The notes under the pieces are model-generated. The model ran no database searches, was not told where the DNA came from, and saw nothing but the letters and a program-made list of their open reading frames with translations. This document shows positions 7,342 through 15,786 of a DNA stretch of 23,875 nt, piece by piece. The DNA is from Chloroflexota bacterium (GTDB lineage Bacteria; Chloroflexota; Anaerolineae; Promineifilales; Promineifilaceae). Where the stretch lies: contig JAAEOP010000176.1 of NCBI GenBank assembly GCA_024223125.1, positions 1-23,875 of the forward strand, written 5' to 3'. Each line of letters opens with the position of its first letter. Positions within the stretch are counted from its first letter, which is position 1. The position numbers and the translations under genes are program-made.

Positions 7342-8337
7342 ATGCCTATCACCCCCAACCCGACCAACGACATTGATGTAGATTTCACCCGCTATCTGGC
7401 CCAAAAGCGCCAGAAAGCTTCGCCTCACATGGTTAATGGCGTACCAGATTACAGTTTTGGTATGGACAATCGCCTGCGCCAACAATTGTCGGCCGTCGGT
7501 TCGCTGCGATCAGCCGGCCGTATTATGCAAGCCACCCCCACTTCGGTACAAGAACAAGTAAATTCACTGGGAGGCACGCCGGTCAGCTTACAAGATTACC
7601 CTGAAATTTATGAAACCGGCATTGCTTGCAGTCAGGACTTAGGGGTGGGACTGCCCCATATGTATGTTGTAGATTCTGAGATTCGCCGCGCTTATACGGT
7701 GGCTCATGATAATCATGTACCCATCGTTGTTTTATCTTCATCCCTGGTAGAAATGCTGGATGAAACAGAAACAGCTTTTGTTTTGGGACATGAATTGGGT
7801 CATGCCCACAACGCGCATGGCATCTATAATACCGTCGGGCAATTGGTCACAAATCCATTGGCGGCTTCTATGTACCAACAATCTTCTTCATCAGGTATTT
7901 ACAAAGGGATTGTGGGGTTCCTATCCTCGCTTTTGCAGGGCCGGCTGCGGTCTTTGATGACATTATGGAGCCGCTGCGCTGATGTGACCTGTGACCGCGC
8001 CGGTCTGATTTGCTGCGGGTCGGCGGATGCGGCCGAAGAAGTCTTGCTCAAAATTAGTTCTGATGACACCAGCGCCAGCCAGCGTGACTCTGTAGATAAA
8101 TATCTGGCTCGGATGAAAAACGAACACGCTAATCAAACAAAATATCAAAAATTTCTGGAAAATTCGTCCCATTTATCGGGCCGTGTGGAAGCAGCGCGCT
8201 TGTTTGCTGATTGTGACGTATTACATTCGTGGCGGCCGGAAATGCAAACGAACGGCCGTATCTACCAAAAAGCAGAAGTGGAAGAACAATGCGCTGAACT
8301 CATGGGTATTTTTGATCAGGAGTCTTTGTATGCTTAG
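7342..8337 (+). CDS. M48-family zinc metalloprotease (soluble type)
   Basis: This 331-residue protein contains the zinc protease motif HELGH (residues 150-154) in the context TAFVLGHELGHAHNAHG. A downstream SRCADVTCDRAG follows, where M48 enzymes carry the third zinc ligand. In most members that ligand is Glu (SRxxExxxD); here the aligned residue is Asp (D214), which is unusual. The region preceding HELGH matches the usual M48 layout (YVVDSE, then VVLSSSLVEML). No clear transmembrane helix or signal peptide is seen, unlike HtpX or OMA1, so it is probably cytoplasmic. The start at 7342 has no strong ribosome site. The last 8 bases overlap the start of dynamin 2 (8330), indicating translational coupling. 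Its likely substrates are operon partners, but this is inference. Confidence 0.85.
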   Translation: MPITPNPTNDIDVDFTRYLAQKRQKASPHMVNGVPDYSFGMDNRLRQQLSAVGSLRSAGRIMQATPTSVQEQVNSLGGTPVSLQDYPEIYETGIACSQDLGVGLPHMYVVDSEIRRAYTVAHDNHVPIVVLSSSLVEMLDETETAFVLGHELGHAHNAHGIYNTVGQLVTNPLAASMYQQSSSSGIYKGIVGFLSSLLQGRLRSLMTLWSRCADVTCDRAGLICCGSADAAEEVLLKISSDDTSASQRDSVDKYLARMKNEHANQTKYQKFLENSSHLSGRVEAARLFADCDVLHSWRPEMQTNGRIYQKAEVEEQCAELMGIFDQESLYA

Positions 8338-10423
8338 TGTCTCCAGGCAAAAGGAAAAAGCATCAGATTTAACCGCTTACAAACAGGCTTTATTGCTGCA
8401 TTTGTCAAAGTTTGAGACGGGATTACTCAAGGCAAATGTCGAAAATACCCTGAGCAATGTGCTGCTGGCCGATGTAAAGGCGAAGGCAGCCAGAGTGCGG
8501 GAAGATTTGGAACGGCCGTTTACCATAGCCGTCATCGGTCATTTCAACTATGGCAAATCCACGCTGGTTAATGCGCTGCTAAAACAAGAAATCAGTCCCA
8601 CGGAAATTCTGCCCGAAACGTATGCCATCAGCGAAATCAGTTATGACAGCGCCGAAAAAGCATTAGTTCATCTGGCAGATAAGACAATTGAAAAATATTC
8701 GCTGCGAGATTTGGTCAAAGAGCGGATGCTTGAGCGTTTGGGGCATAAACTAACCCATGTGCCTCCAATAGATACCTATCGGTTACACGCCGAAATGCGA
8801 GAACGGTTCAAGCTGGATGATATCAGAAGCATTTGCCTGGCATTGGAAATTGATTTTGAAGATCTACCGCAAACCAAAAAACCCGCCATTGTGGAGTTAG
8901 TCACTTGGTGTCAAAAAAAGAAATGTCTACCTAACTTACTTGAAATATGTCAATTAGAGAACAAAAAATTTGATCCCCAAAACATCTACCAGACGGTGGA
9001 ATCTCACACAGCCTCAGAGTTTGTACAGTTAGCCCACCATATTGAAAAGATTGAGGTTAAAGCGCCGGTAGATATATTAAAAGGTATCCGCCTAATTGAT
9101 ACCCCCGGCATTGGCGACCACCAAAAGTTGGATGAACAGGTACAAGCGTCGCTGCCCCAAGCAGATGTAGTTATCTTTGTTTTGCTGCCGTGGGCGTTGC
9201 TTTCTCAGGAAGAAGATATTTTCCTGCAGCGGGCTGTTGATAAGTATGACGGCGCCAAGTTCATTTTTGTGGTTAACCAGATGGATAAGATTTCAGCAAA
9301 GGATATTGAGCGGATCAAGGAACATGCTGCGAAACGAGTATGGGCTTCCTTGCCCAATGCTGCTATCTATTATTTAAGCGCCAGAGAGGAATTTGAGTAT
9401 ACGCAGCGCTCACAAACGGCCGCGGCCCCTCTCCAATTTCATGCTGCCTTCCAGGAGTTCCGGGCACATCTAAACAAATCTATCCATCGGAACCGAGATG
9501 TGATGCAGTTGGAACGAGCCATCTCTAGCGTAGACCATTTGTTGAACAGTTTTGAAACTCAGGTTGATCAATTCCGTCACGCTTACGGCACAGATTCGGC
9601 CACACTACAGCACAAAGCCAGACAATTGCAACAGCCAGATTCGCCCCTTTCGCAACGGGTTACACAACAGCAAACGGCCGTGAAGCAAGAAATGTCCCGC
9701 CTGAGCACACAAGCCTGTGACTGGATGGATGAGTTTATTGATCGCCTGACAGCGCAAACCATCCCCGGGTTGACAGAGATCAGGTTGGTCGATATTCAGC
9801 AGGAGTTTCACTTTTTCCTGTCTGATGTGGTTAGCCAGGCGATGAATGCCTGTTTAGACAGTCAGCGGCCGTTGCTAATTGAAACCATACACAATGCCCA
9901 GGAAACAATCCGGCAAGAATACGAAATCGTTATGAGCCATACTGATTTATCGTCTCTGGATGGGGATGCGGGGTTGGATACAATCGCTCAAGCAGATTGG
10001 GAAAAACTGGAAGTGTACGACCAACTATTAGAACAAAGTATTTCCACTGTTTTTGCCTTTACCCATGAATTGATGCACCACGTTTCTCATCTGATGAACG
10101 CCAATAAAAATCTTCCCGATTGGCAGGCAAGGGATGCCTATAAAAGCCAACTTTACAATTCAGCTTCCCAGCTAAGAGAAGCAATTACCGCTGAAATCCG
10201 CATTTTATACAAACACCTGTGGCAGGATGTTGATGCCCAGCTGAACGCGCTGTCCATAAAATACCAAGATACGCTGCTCTCTACTATTCGTCAGGCGGAG
10301 GCGTTGCAAAAAACGATCCAGAGTGAATACGCAGCTTCTGACCAGGCCGTAGAAGATGTCAAACTCCGCATCCAGATACTGCGCCGTCAGACACAGACTG
10401 TCAAATTAAGATTTCGGTCGTAA
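8330..10423 (+). CDS. Dynamin-like GTPase 2 with inserted Death-like (effector-associated) domain
   Basis: This 697-residue protein starts at 8330 (MLSVSRQKEK), with AGGAG 7 bases upstream inside the end of the protease gene. The G domain has G1 GHFNYGKS (70-77), a switch region LPETYAISEI, G3 DTPG (257-260) and G4 NQMD (316-319). Between switch I and G3 there is an extra segment of about 90 residues. Its core (about 153-215, with LDDIRSICLALEIDFEDLP, then IVELVTWCQKKKCLPNLLEI) resembles the effector-associated domains of the bacterial Death-like superfamily that recruit TIR, CHAT or NACHT effectors. The rest is helical stalk. No hydrophobic paddle is seen, so membrane binding may come from dynamin 1. 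The GTPase call is firm; the Death-like call rests on pattern recognition only. Confidence 0.88.
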   Translation: MLSVSRQKEKASDLTAYKQALLLHLSKFETGLLKANVENTLSNVLLADVKAKAARVREDLERPFTIAVIGHFNYGKSTLVNALLKQEISPTEILPETYAISEISYDSAEKALVHLADKTIEKYSLRDLVKERMLERLGHKLTHVPPIDTYRLHAEMRERFKLDDIRSICLALEIDFEDLPQTKKPAIVELVTWCQKKKCLPNLLEICQLENKKFDPQNIYQTVESHTASEFVQLAHHIEKIEVKAPVDILKGIRLIDTPGIGDHQKLDEQVQASLPQADVVIFVLLPWALLSQEEDIFLQRAVDKYDGAKFIFVVNQMDKISAKDIERIKEHAAKRVWASLPNAAIYYLSAREEFEYTQRSQTAAAPLQFHAAFQEFRAHLNKSIHRNRDVMQLERAISSVDHLLNSFETQVDQFRHAYGTDSATLQHKARQLQQPDSPLSQRVTQQQTAVKQEMSRLSTQACDWMDEFIDRLTAQTIPGLTEIRLVDIQQEFHFFLSDVVSQAMNACLDSQRPLLIETIHNAQETIRQEYEIVMSHTDLSSLDGDAGLDTIAQADWEKLEVYDQLLEQSISTVFAFTHELMHHVSHLMNANKNLPDWQARDAYKSQLYNSASQLREAITAEIRILYKHLWQDVDAQLNALSIKYQDTLLSTIRQAEALQKTIQSEYAASDQAVEDVKLRIQILRRQTQTVKLRFRS

Positions 10424-10461
10424 CTAAACCGGTCTTTAGGGAACGCTCGTTTTCAACTTGG

Positions 10462-10499
10462 CCAGATTGGTTCACTCTCGAAAGAGTGAACCAATCTGG
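10462..10499. repeat. Perfect 17-base hairpin with CGAA loop
   Basis: CCAGATTGGTTCACTCT (10462-10478) and its exact reverse complement (10483-10499) surround the tetraloop CGAA. No T-run follows, so it is not a typical intrinsic terminator. It lies in the 150-base gap between dynamin 2 and the helical protein and may reduce or process readthrough within the operon. Confidence 0.85.
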
Positions 10500-10573
10500 A
10501 AACTCAAAAGTTATTTACGGGCAAGCCCTTATCATACTAATGACAAGTATTAACAGTCAATGGAAACAAGCGC

Positions 10574-11965
10574 ATGAAAGGAAAATCTGATTCACAACAA
10601 CCAACTACCTTAATCGCCCAGTTACGGCAGGCACAGTTTTTAGCTCAAGAACTGGACTCGCCCGGCACAGCGGCCGACATTGAACGTGTCCTGGCCAAAT
10701 CAGATACTTTATTAGAAGAGGAAGCTGAATACATAGAGCAGTTAAGTGACTGCTTACGGAGTTCATGCGCGGCATTGCTGGAACAAACGGCCGTCATCAA
10801 AAACAGCGCCACACAGCTAGACAACCACACCCAAAACAGCCTACGCGCGGCCCAATTACTCAGTTACAGTCTGCATCGTATGTTCCTTAGAGAAATCAAA
10901 ATCATAGACAACCAAACTGCCCGGTTAAACAGATGGTCTCAATGGGAATCAGACTTACTGGAAGCCAGCAAACAAGCCGTTTGGAAGCTATTTAGCCAGA
11001 CCGATTGGCCCTTGATGACCTTGCCCGTAGTTTCCCAAACCCCCTTCATACAAAAGTTAAACCGCCAGGTAGCCCTGACCCTCAAACAAACCATAGAGCG
11101 CCAAGCGATCAAAATACAAACTGAAATACAACAAGAGTTAGCCCGCACACTCCAACGCCTGCTCCCCTTTGCCACAACTTATGATCAACTGCTGCAACAC
11201 ATCAACACCCAGTTGGCCGCCCTGGATAAAAAAGGCCCTTTGGAAACCGTCTGGCCCCGCTACGACCCCGATCAGAAACAGCGCCAATATCAAGCCACAC
11301 TAGACCGGCTCTACACTTTTGAACAGGAACCAGGCGACGCTTCGGCCGGCAAACTTTCCTGGGGAAATTACGATTCCGAAAAACTCCAAGAACGATTCAA
11401 GGGCGCTCTGAATGTCCTTCAAACCGGCGAACTAGATGCCGACGCCGAGCAAAATAGTCTTGCCCTTCCTGAAGGTCAGCTTGCCTCGCCAACTACAAAC
11501 ACGGCCGAAACCCTATCTGGCGCCACCCCATCTGTACACAAGTTAGGGCAGCGATGGCACAAATACAATCAGGAAAACGCCGTCTACGCAGAAACGCAAA
11601 CAGTGACGGAAATGGAAACGGCCGTAGCGGCCGGCGCGCTGGGAAATGCCTTAGAACTCAATGCCCTATATACCAGGTTACTCCATTTAGAACCTGCATT
11701 TGACGCCAACGCTGCCACCCCTCCGCAGCGTCAATATCAAACCGCCGTCCTGGCTGCCATAGAAACATCTCTAAAACAAAAACAAACCCAATCCCAACAG
11801 CAGCTAACAACCCACATTCAACAACAATTCAACCTGCTAAAAAATGAATTAGACCAGATGATTGATCCCTTGCAGAAATGGTTCAAAAACTTCTATCAAG
11901 AAAATCTAGGCTATGATCCGGTACGTTTGCAACAAATCCGCAGCCAGATAAACCAATTGCAATAG
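10574..11965 (+). CDS. Helical protein of unknown function in the dynamin cluster
   Basis: This 463-residue soluble protein is not recognised. It has no P-loop, DTPG or other GTPase motif. Residues about 1-270 and 350-463 look strongly helical and Gln-rich (TLKQTIERQAIKIQTEIQQEL; a Gln/Lys-rich run near 395-415). They are joined by a Pro/Ser/Thr-rich linker around 290-330. The composition resembles the stalk regions of the flanking dynamins, so it could be a partner that packs with them, or a dynamin relative that lost its G domain; neither is proven. The start ATG at 10574 has only a weak ribosome site (GGAAAC). The gene ends 19 bases before dynamin 3, so the two are surely co-transcribed. 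No membrane segment is seen. Confidence 0.75.
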   Translation: MKGKSDSQQPTTLIAQLRQAQFLAQELDSPGTAADIERVLAKSDTLLEEEAEYIEQLSDCLRSSCAALLEQTAVIKNSATQLDNHTQNSLRAAQLLSYSLHRMFLREIKIIDNQTARLNRWSQWESDLLEASKQAVWKLFSQTDWPLMTLPVVSQTPFIQKLNRQVALTLKQTIERQAIKIQTEIQQELARTLQRLLPFATTYDQLLQHINTQLAALDKKGPLETVWPRYDPDQKQRQYQATLDRLYTFEQEPGDASAGKLSWGNYDSEKLQERFKGALNVLQTGELDADAEQNSLALPEGQLASPTTNTAETLSGATPSVHKLGQRWHKYNQENAVYAETQTVTEMETAVAAGALGNALELNALYTRLLHLEPAFDANAATPPQRQYQTAVLAAIETSLKQKQTQSQQQLTTHIQQQFNLLKNELDQMIDPLQKWFKNFYQENLGYDPVRLQQIRSQINQLQ

Positions 11966-11984
11966 TATCTAACGGATAAAGATT

Positions 11985-13997
11985 ATGACCCCAGAAGTAT
12001 CTTTACCAGACACAACAATGATCGATTTTCGAGACACAACGTTTGAATTGTCCAATGATTTTCGCCACTTAAAACAGATTTGCGCCAAATTGAATTTGGG
12101 CCAACTGGTCACACTTTTGGATGAACATCTGGAACAAATTAAAAACGACAGTTTTTCCATTGCCGTCGTGGGTGAGTTCAAACGGGGCAAAAGCACTTTT
12201 ATCAATGCTCTGCTGGGCAAAGAGATATTGCCCTCCGATATTTTACCCACCTCCGCTACGCTCAACCGTGTTACCTATGGCCTGAAACCGGCCGCAAAAA
12301 TCATCTTTCGCGGCGATACTTCCAGACAGGAGCGTACCCAGAATATTGATCTGGAAGAGCTTGCCAATTACGTCACCAAACTCACCCCAGACGCGCAAGC
12401 CGTCGCCGCTACTGTGGAAGAAGCGATTGTTTACTACCCCATTCCCTATCTGCGGCATAGCAATGTAGAGATTATTGATACGCCTGGTTTAGAAGATGAA
12501 AATGCAATGACCGATGTCACTATGTCCGTACTGCCTTCGCTAGATGCGGCCATTATGGTGATTATGCCCCAATCTCCATTTTCTGGTTCTGAAGGAGAAT
12601 TTCTGAATAATTTGTTGGAGCATGGTTTAGGACGGGTCATATTTGTGGTGACAGCCATGGACAGAATCTTGCGGGCTAAAGAACGAGAACGCGTTGTCCC
12701 CGCCATTACGGAACGCATCCAACGTAGTATTGAAACTTATGTAGCCACCCACTATGAGAAAAATTCTGAAGAGTACCAACGCCAACTACAAAAGATTGGG
12801 AAACCAAAAGTATTTGGCTTGTCGGGCTATCAGGCTCTCCAGGCCAAAATTGCCCATGATGAAGAACTGTTGCAACAAAGCCACCTGCCAGAGTTTGAAA
12901 AGATGTTGGAACGATTTCTGACCGAGGAAACAGGTCTCATTTCATTGCGAAGACGAGCCAATCATCTAAAAGCTTACAGCGAGGAAATTCTGGCGGCTTT
13001 GGCAAGCAATATTCAACACATCCCCAACCGTCAGCAAATTTATGCAGATCTGTACCAGGAATTTATGCTGCTGCTGGATGTGATTCAACAAATGGGGCAG
13101 GATAATCTGGCGACTATTAATCGGCTGCCGGAAGATATTGAAAAACGCCTGGAACCGGTAATTCAGGCATTTCAACAAGAAGTTATACAAAAAGCAGAAG
13201 ATGTCATTGGCAATCTTGCGGTTGACGCTCATGATTTGGAAACGGAAGCGGCTACGGCCGTTACCCAACAAATAGGCAGCGCTGTTGACGAAGCTGTCCG
13301 TATTGTGGCTCAAAAGTGGCAAACCAGAGTAGCTCAACTGATGCAATGGGAATGGACATTAGCGCTCAATCAGCTACAAGCATTAACAACTACAACAGAT
13401 TACGCCTTGCGCCACATTCAAACGGAAATAACCCAAATAAATGAAAACCTCTCTATAAGCGGTGACAAATCCGATATGGTTGCCTACACCCCCAGCCCAT
13501 TGGTTATCCGATTACAAGAATACCAGGGATACAATCACAATTTTGATACGCCCATTGAAATGATAATAATGCCAGATCAACTGCGCCCGGTCTTCGATTT
13601 ACCTCAAAACTGGATTCAAACCGTCCCCTTCTCTGTCCCGCAGAAAAAGCGTTTTATGCCCGCTCCTCTGCATGTTAAACAATTCCGCGCAGCCTATAAA
13701 GCTGCTGTTATGCCCGAATTGATGGAAAATAGATTTCAGATTACAAAAATCACCCATGAACTCCAGACCTTTGTTGAGCAAAACTTTAACAAGCTGGCTC
13801 AAGAACTAAAGATGACGATCAACCAGGCTCAACAAACGCGGTATGAAATTCAAGGGCATGTGGAACGGCTGAATGTTGTGGTTGAGCAGGAAGTGAAGGA
13901 GTATCAACGTATGCAATCAGAGGTGCAGCGTATCTGGCAATCGGCCGTTCAAATTGAGCGCCAAATTGACGCGCCTGTTGACGGCGACAACTTTTAG
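11985..13997 (+). CDS. Dynamin-like GTPase 3, paralogue of dynamin 1 without hydrophobic segment
   Basis: This 670-residue dynamin-like protein has a G domain very close to dynamin 1. It shares GEFKRGKSTFINALL (G1 GKS at 68-70), ILPTSATLNRVTY, EEAIVYYP, DTPG (165-168), SPFSGSEGEFLNN and VVTAMDRI (G4 223-226). The helical stalk that follows is divergent. The hydrophobic paddle of dynamin 1 is absent; in its place is a region with Pro and aromatic residues (about 500-560). The C-terminus is coiled coil. Bacterial dynamins often work as unequal pairs, and 1 and 3 could form such a pair in which only 1 inserts into the membrane. The gene is last in the cluster. Its stop codon overlaps the convergent TauE-like gene by 4 bases. 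Confidence 0.9.
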   Translation: MTPEVSLPDTTMIDFRDTTFELSNDFRHLKQICAKLNLGQLVTLLDEHLEQIKNDSFSIAVVGEFKRGKSTFINALLGKEILPSDILPTSATLNRVTYGLKPAAKIIFRGDTSRQERTQNIDLEELANYVTKLTPDAQAVAATVEEAIVYYPIPYLRHSNVEIIDTPGLEDENAMTDVTMSVLPSLDAAIMVIMPQSPFSGSEGEFLNNLLEHGLGRVIFVVTAMDRILRAKERERVVPAITERIQRSIETYVATHYEKNSEEYQRQLQKIGKPKVFGLSGYQALQAKIAHDEELLQQSHLPEFEKMLERFLTEETGLISLRRRANHLKAYSEEILAALASNIQHIPNRQQIYADLYQEFMLLLDVIQQMGQDNLATINRLPEDIEKRLEPVIQAFQQEVIQKAEDVIGNLAVDAHDLETEAATAVTQQIGSAVDEAVRIVAQKWQTRVAQLMQWEWTLALNQLQALTTTTDYALRHIQTEITQINENLSISGDKSDMVAYTPSPLVIRLQEYQGYNHNFDTPIEMIIMPDQLRPVFDLPQNWIQTVPFSVPQKKRFMPAPLHVKQFRAAYKAAVMPELMENRFQITKITHELQTFVEQNFNKLAQELKMTINQAQQTRYEIQGHVERLNVVVEQEVKEYQRMQSEVQRIWQSAVQIERQIDAPVDGDNF

Positions 13998-14776
13998 AAC
14001 AAGCTGCCAAGCCAGCTAAAGACACCTAGCAAATTCGCGGCCGAAACAGCCACTACCACAATCAACACCCAGCGGACAAAATGTGCCCCGCGCTCCACCG
14101 CCATCTGTGCCGCTACCCAGGCACCCAGAGAATTGCCAATCGCCAAAATCAGGCCAATACTCCACACAACCTGGTCGTTCAGTACAAACACAATCAAGGC
14201 AGAGATGGTAAAAAGCAGCACGATCATATTCTTAACAGGGTTGGCCCGCACCAGGTCATAACCAATGTCCAATACCAACCCGGCCAGCAAAAAGATACCC
14301 ACTCCGGCCTGAATGAACCCCCCATAAATGCCAATGGCAAAAAAGAGCAGAAGTTGACTGGGCGACGGCCGTTCCCCCATCCGTTCTAATTCTCCTTGCA
14401 GCCATTGTTTCGGCCGTAGCAAAATAACCACCAACATAATCACCATCAAGATACCGATCACCTGGCGCATTAACGTTTCATCCAGTTCCACCGCAATTTG
14501 TGCCCCAATGAGCGAACCGATAATAGCCGGAATAGAGAGGATAATGCCGCCACGGGCATCCAACACCTTTTGGCGGCGGAAACTATTCGTTGAAATCACA
14601 TTCTGAAACAGCACCCCCACCCGATTGGTACCATTTGCTACATTGGCCGGTAAACCCAAAAATATCAACAGCGGTAATGTAATAAGCGAACCACTGCCTG
14701 CCAGCGTGTTAATAAATCCAGCCCCAAACCCGGCCGCAATTACCGCCAGATAAACATACCATTCCACATTTTCCAT
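13994..14776 (-). CDS. TauE/SafE-family membrane exporter (sulfite/anion permease-like)
   Basis: This 260-residue integral membrane protein has about eight hydrophobic spans. It carries the family pattern GFGAGFINTLAGSGSLITLPLL near the N-terminus and a repeat-like GIYGGFIQAGVGIFLL in the second half. Members move small organic or sulfur anions (sulfite, sulfoacetate) across the cytoplasmic membrane; the substrate here is unknown. The start at 14776 (MENVEWYV) is preferred because GGAG lies 6 bases upstream; an ATG 6 bases earlier touches that site. It is convergent with dynamin 3 and overlaps its stop by 4 bases. An inverted repeat (14792-14831) lies just upstream, leaving little room for a promoter. 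Confidence 0.88.
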   Translation of the reverse strand: MENVEWYVYLAVIAAGFGAGFINTLAGSGSLITLPLLIFLGLPANVANGTNRVGVLFQNVISTNSFRRQKVLDARGGIILSIPAIIGSLIGAQIAVELDETLMRQVIGILMVIMLVVILLRPKQWLQGELERMGERPSPSQLLLFFAIGIYGGFIQAGVGIFLLAGLVLDIGYDLVRANPVKNMIVLLFTISALIVFVLNDQVVWSIGLILAIGNSLGAWVAAQMAVERGAHFVRWVLIVVVAVSAANLLGVFSWLGSLF

Positions 14777-14791
14777 TGCCATCTCCAACTT

Positions 14792-14831
14792 GTAATTGGG
14801 TAATTGGGTAACTGGATAATTACCCAATTAC
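14792..14831. repeat. Inverted repeat GTAATTGGGTAATT / AATTACCCAATTAC
   Basis: Perfect 14-base arms enclose a 12-base loop (14806-14817). The arms are made of the same 8-mer ATTACCCA as the tandem repeat at 1693-1716. It lies in the space between the divergent TauE-like and ppk2 genes. Confidence 0.75.
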
Positions 14832-14851
14832 CTGATTCAATCATTTTCCCC

Positions 14852-14881
14852 TTGCCAATCTGGTTAAATCAGTTATATAGT
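14852..14881 (+). promoter_or_regulatory. Sigma-70-like promoter of the ppk2 operon
   Basis: -35 TTGCCA (14852-14857), an 18-base spacer and -10 TATAGT (14876-14881) lie 60 bases before the ppk2 start. Each hexamer matches consensus at five of six positions. Confidence 0.55.
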
Positions 14882-14940
14882 GTATTCAAACTTTATCAAC
14901 CTGACACAGAAACATCAATAATAAAGACAGGAGGAGAATC

Positions 14941-15780
14941 ATGTCAAAAAATGGAGACAACACCCCACAAACCAATTACTTGACCAAAAAGGGTAAATTA
15001 AAACGCACGTTTTATGAAAAAGAACTTGTGCGGCTGCAAGAAGAGTTGGTTCAACTACAGTTTTGGGTCAAAGAAAAAGGGCTGCGCGTGGTGATTTTAT
15101 TTGAAGGGCGGGATGCGGCCGGTAAAGGGGGTGTTATCAAACGTATTACCGAGCGCACCAATCCGCGTATTGTACGGGTGCTGGCTTTGGGCACAGCCAG
15201 CGATAGAGAAAAGACCCAATGGTGGTTTCAACGGTACGTGGCTCATTTACCCGCTGCGGGTGAAATCGTACTGTTTGATCGCAGTTGGTACAATCGCGCT
15301 TTGGTAGAACGGGTGATGGGTTTCTGCACCGAGGAACAGTATTGGGAGTTTCTCCGTTCTTGCCCCCAGTTTGAACGGATGTTAGTGCGGTCAGGTATTA
15401 TCTTGTTGAAATATTGGTTCTCTGTCAGCGAAGAAGAACAAGAACTACGTTTCCAGGCTCGTTTAGAAACACCTACAAAACGATGGAAACTCAGTCCGAT
15501 GGATATAGAGGCCAGAAATCGCTGGGTAGCCTATTCAGAAGTCAAAGATCGCATGTTTGACTATACAGACATCAAACAATGCCCCTGGCATGTTGTGCCC
15601 GCCGATGACAAAAAACGCGCCCGCTTAAACTGTATAAGCCATATCTTAAGCATGGTCCCCCATGAAGATATTGCCCCAGATCTGATGGAATTACAGCCAC
15701 GGCCGTCAGACAGCGGCTATATACGCCCCCCCTTCGACGAACAAACTTTCGTCCCTGACAATTTCGAAAAGCTGAAATAA
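14941..15780 (+). CDS. ppk2: Polyphosphate kinase 2 (PPK2 family)
   Basis: This 279-residue P-loop kinase transfers phosphate between polyphosphate and nucleotides, mostly making nucleoside di- or triphosphates from polyphosphate. The Walker A motif is GRDAAGKGG (residues 56-64) and Walker B is LFDRSWYNRA (111-120). These stand with the family blocks QWWFQRYVAHLPAAGEI and ERVMGFCT. The lid region follows (RFQARLETPTKRWKLSPMD). This single-domain length fits PPK2 class I. The start is certain: ATG at 14941 has AGGAGG 6 bases upstream. It is followed 6 bases later by the dehydrogenase-like gene, whose ribosome site overlaps the ppk2 stop, so the two are co-transcribed. Preference for ADP or GDP cannot be judged here. 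Confidence 0.93.
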   Translation: MSKNGDNTPQTNYLTKKGKLKRTFYEKELVRLQEELVQLQFWVKEKGLRVVILFEGRDAAGKGGVIKRITERTNPRIVRVLALGTASDREKTQWWFQRYVAHLPAAGEIVLFDRSWYNRALVERVMGFCTEEQYWEFLRSCPQFERMLVRSGIILLKYWFSVSEEEQELRFQARLETPTKRWKLSPMDIEARNRWVAYSEVKDRMFDYTDIKQCPWHVVPADDKKRARLNCISHILSMVPHEDIAPDLMELQPRPSDSGYIRPPFDEQTFVPDNFEKLK

Positions 15781-15786
15781 GGAGTT

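Noticed and set aside
10462..10499. Intrinsic terminator after dynamin 2
   Set aside because: The stem is perfect, but the downstream sequence is A-rich without a T-run, so it is listed as a repeat/hairpin.
12966..13346. Minus-strand 126-codon frame inside dynamin 3
   Set aside because: Shadow of the dynamin frame, with no recognisable motif.
5217..13997. Recent horizontally acquired island with flanking attachment sites
   Set aside because: No integrase, tRNA or direct repeats are seen at the borders, and the ACGGCCGT octamer is as frequent inside as outside, so the cluster looks resident.
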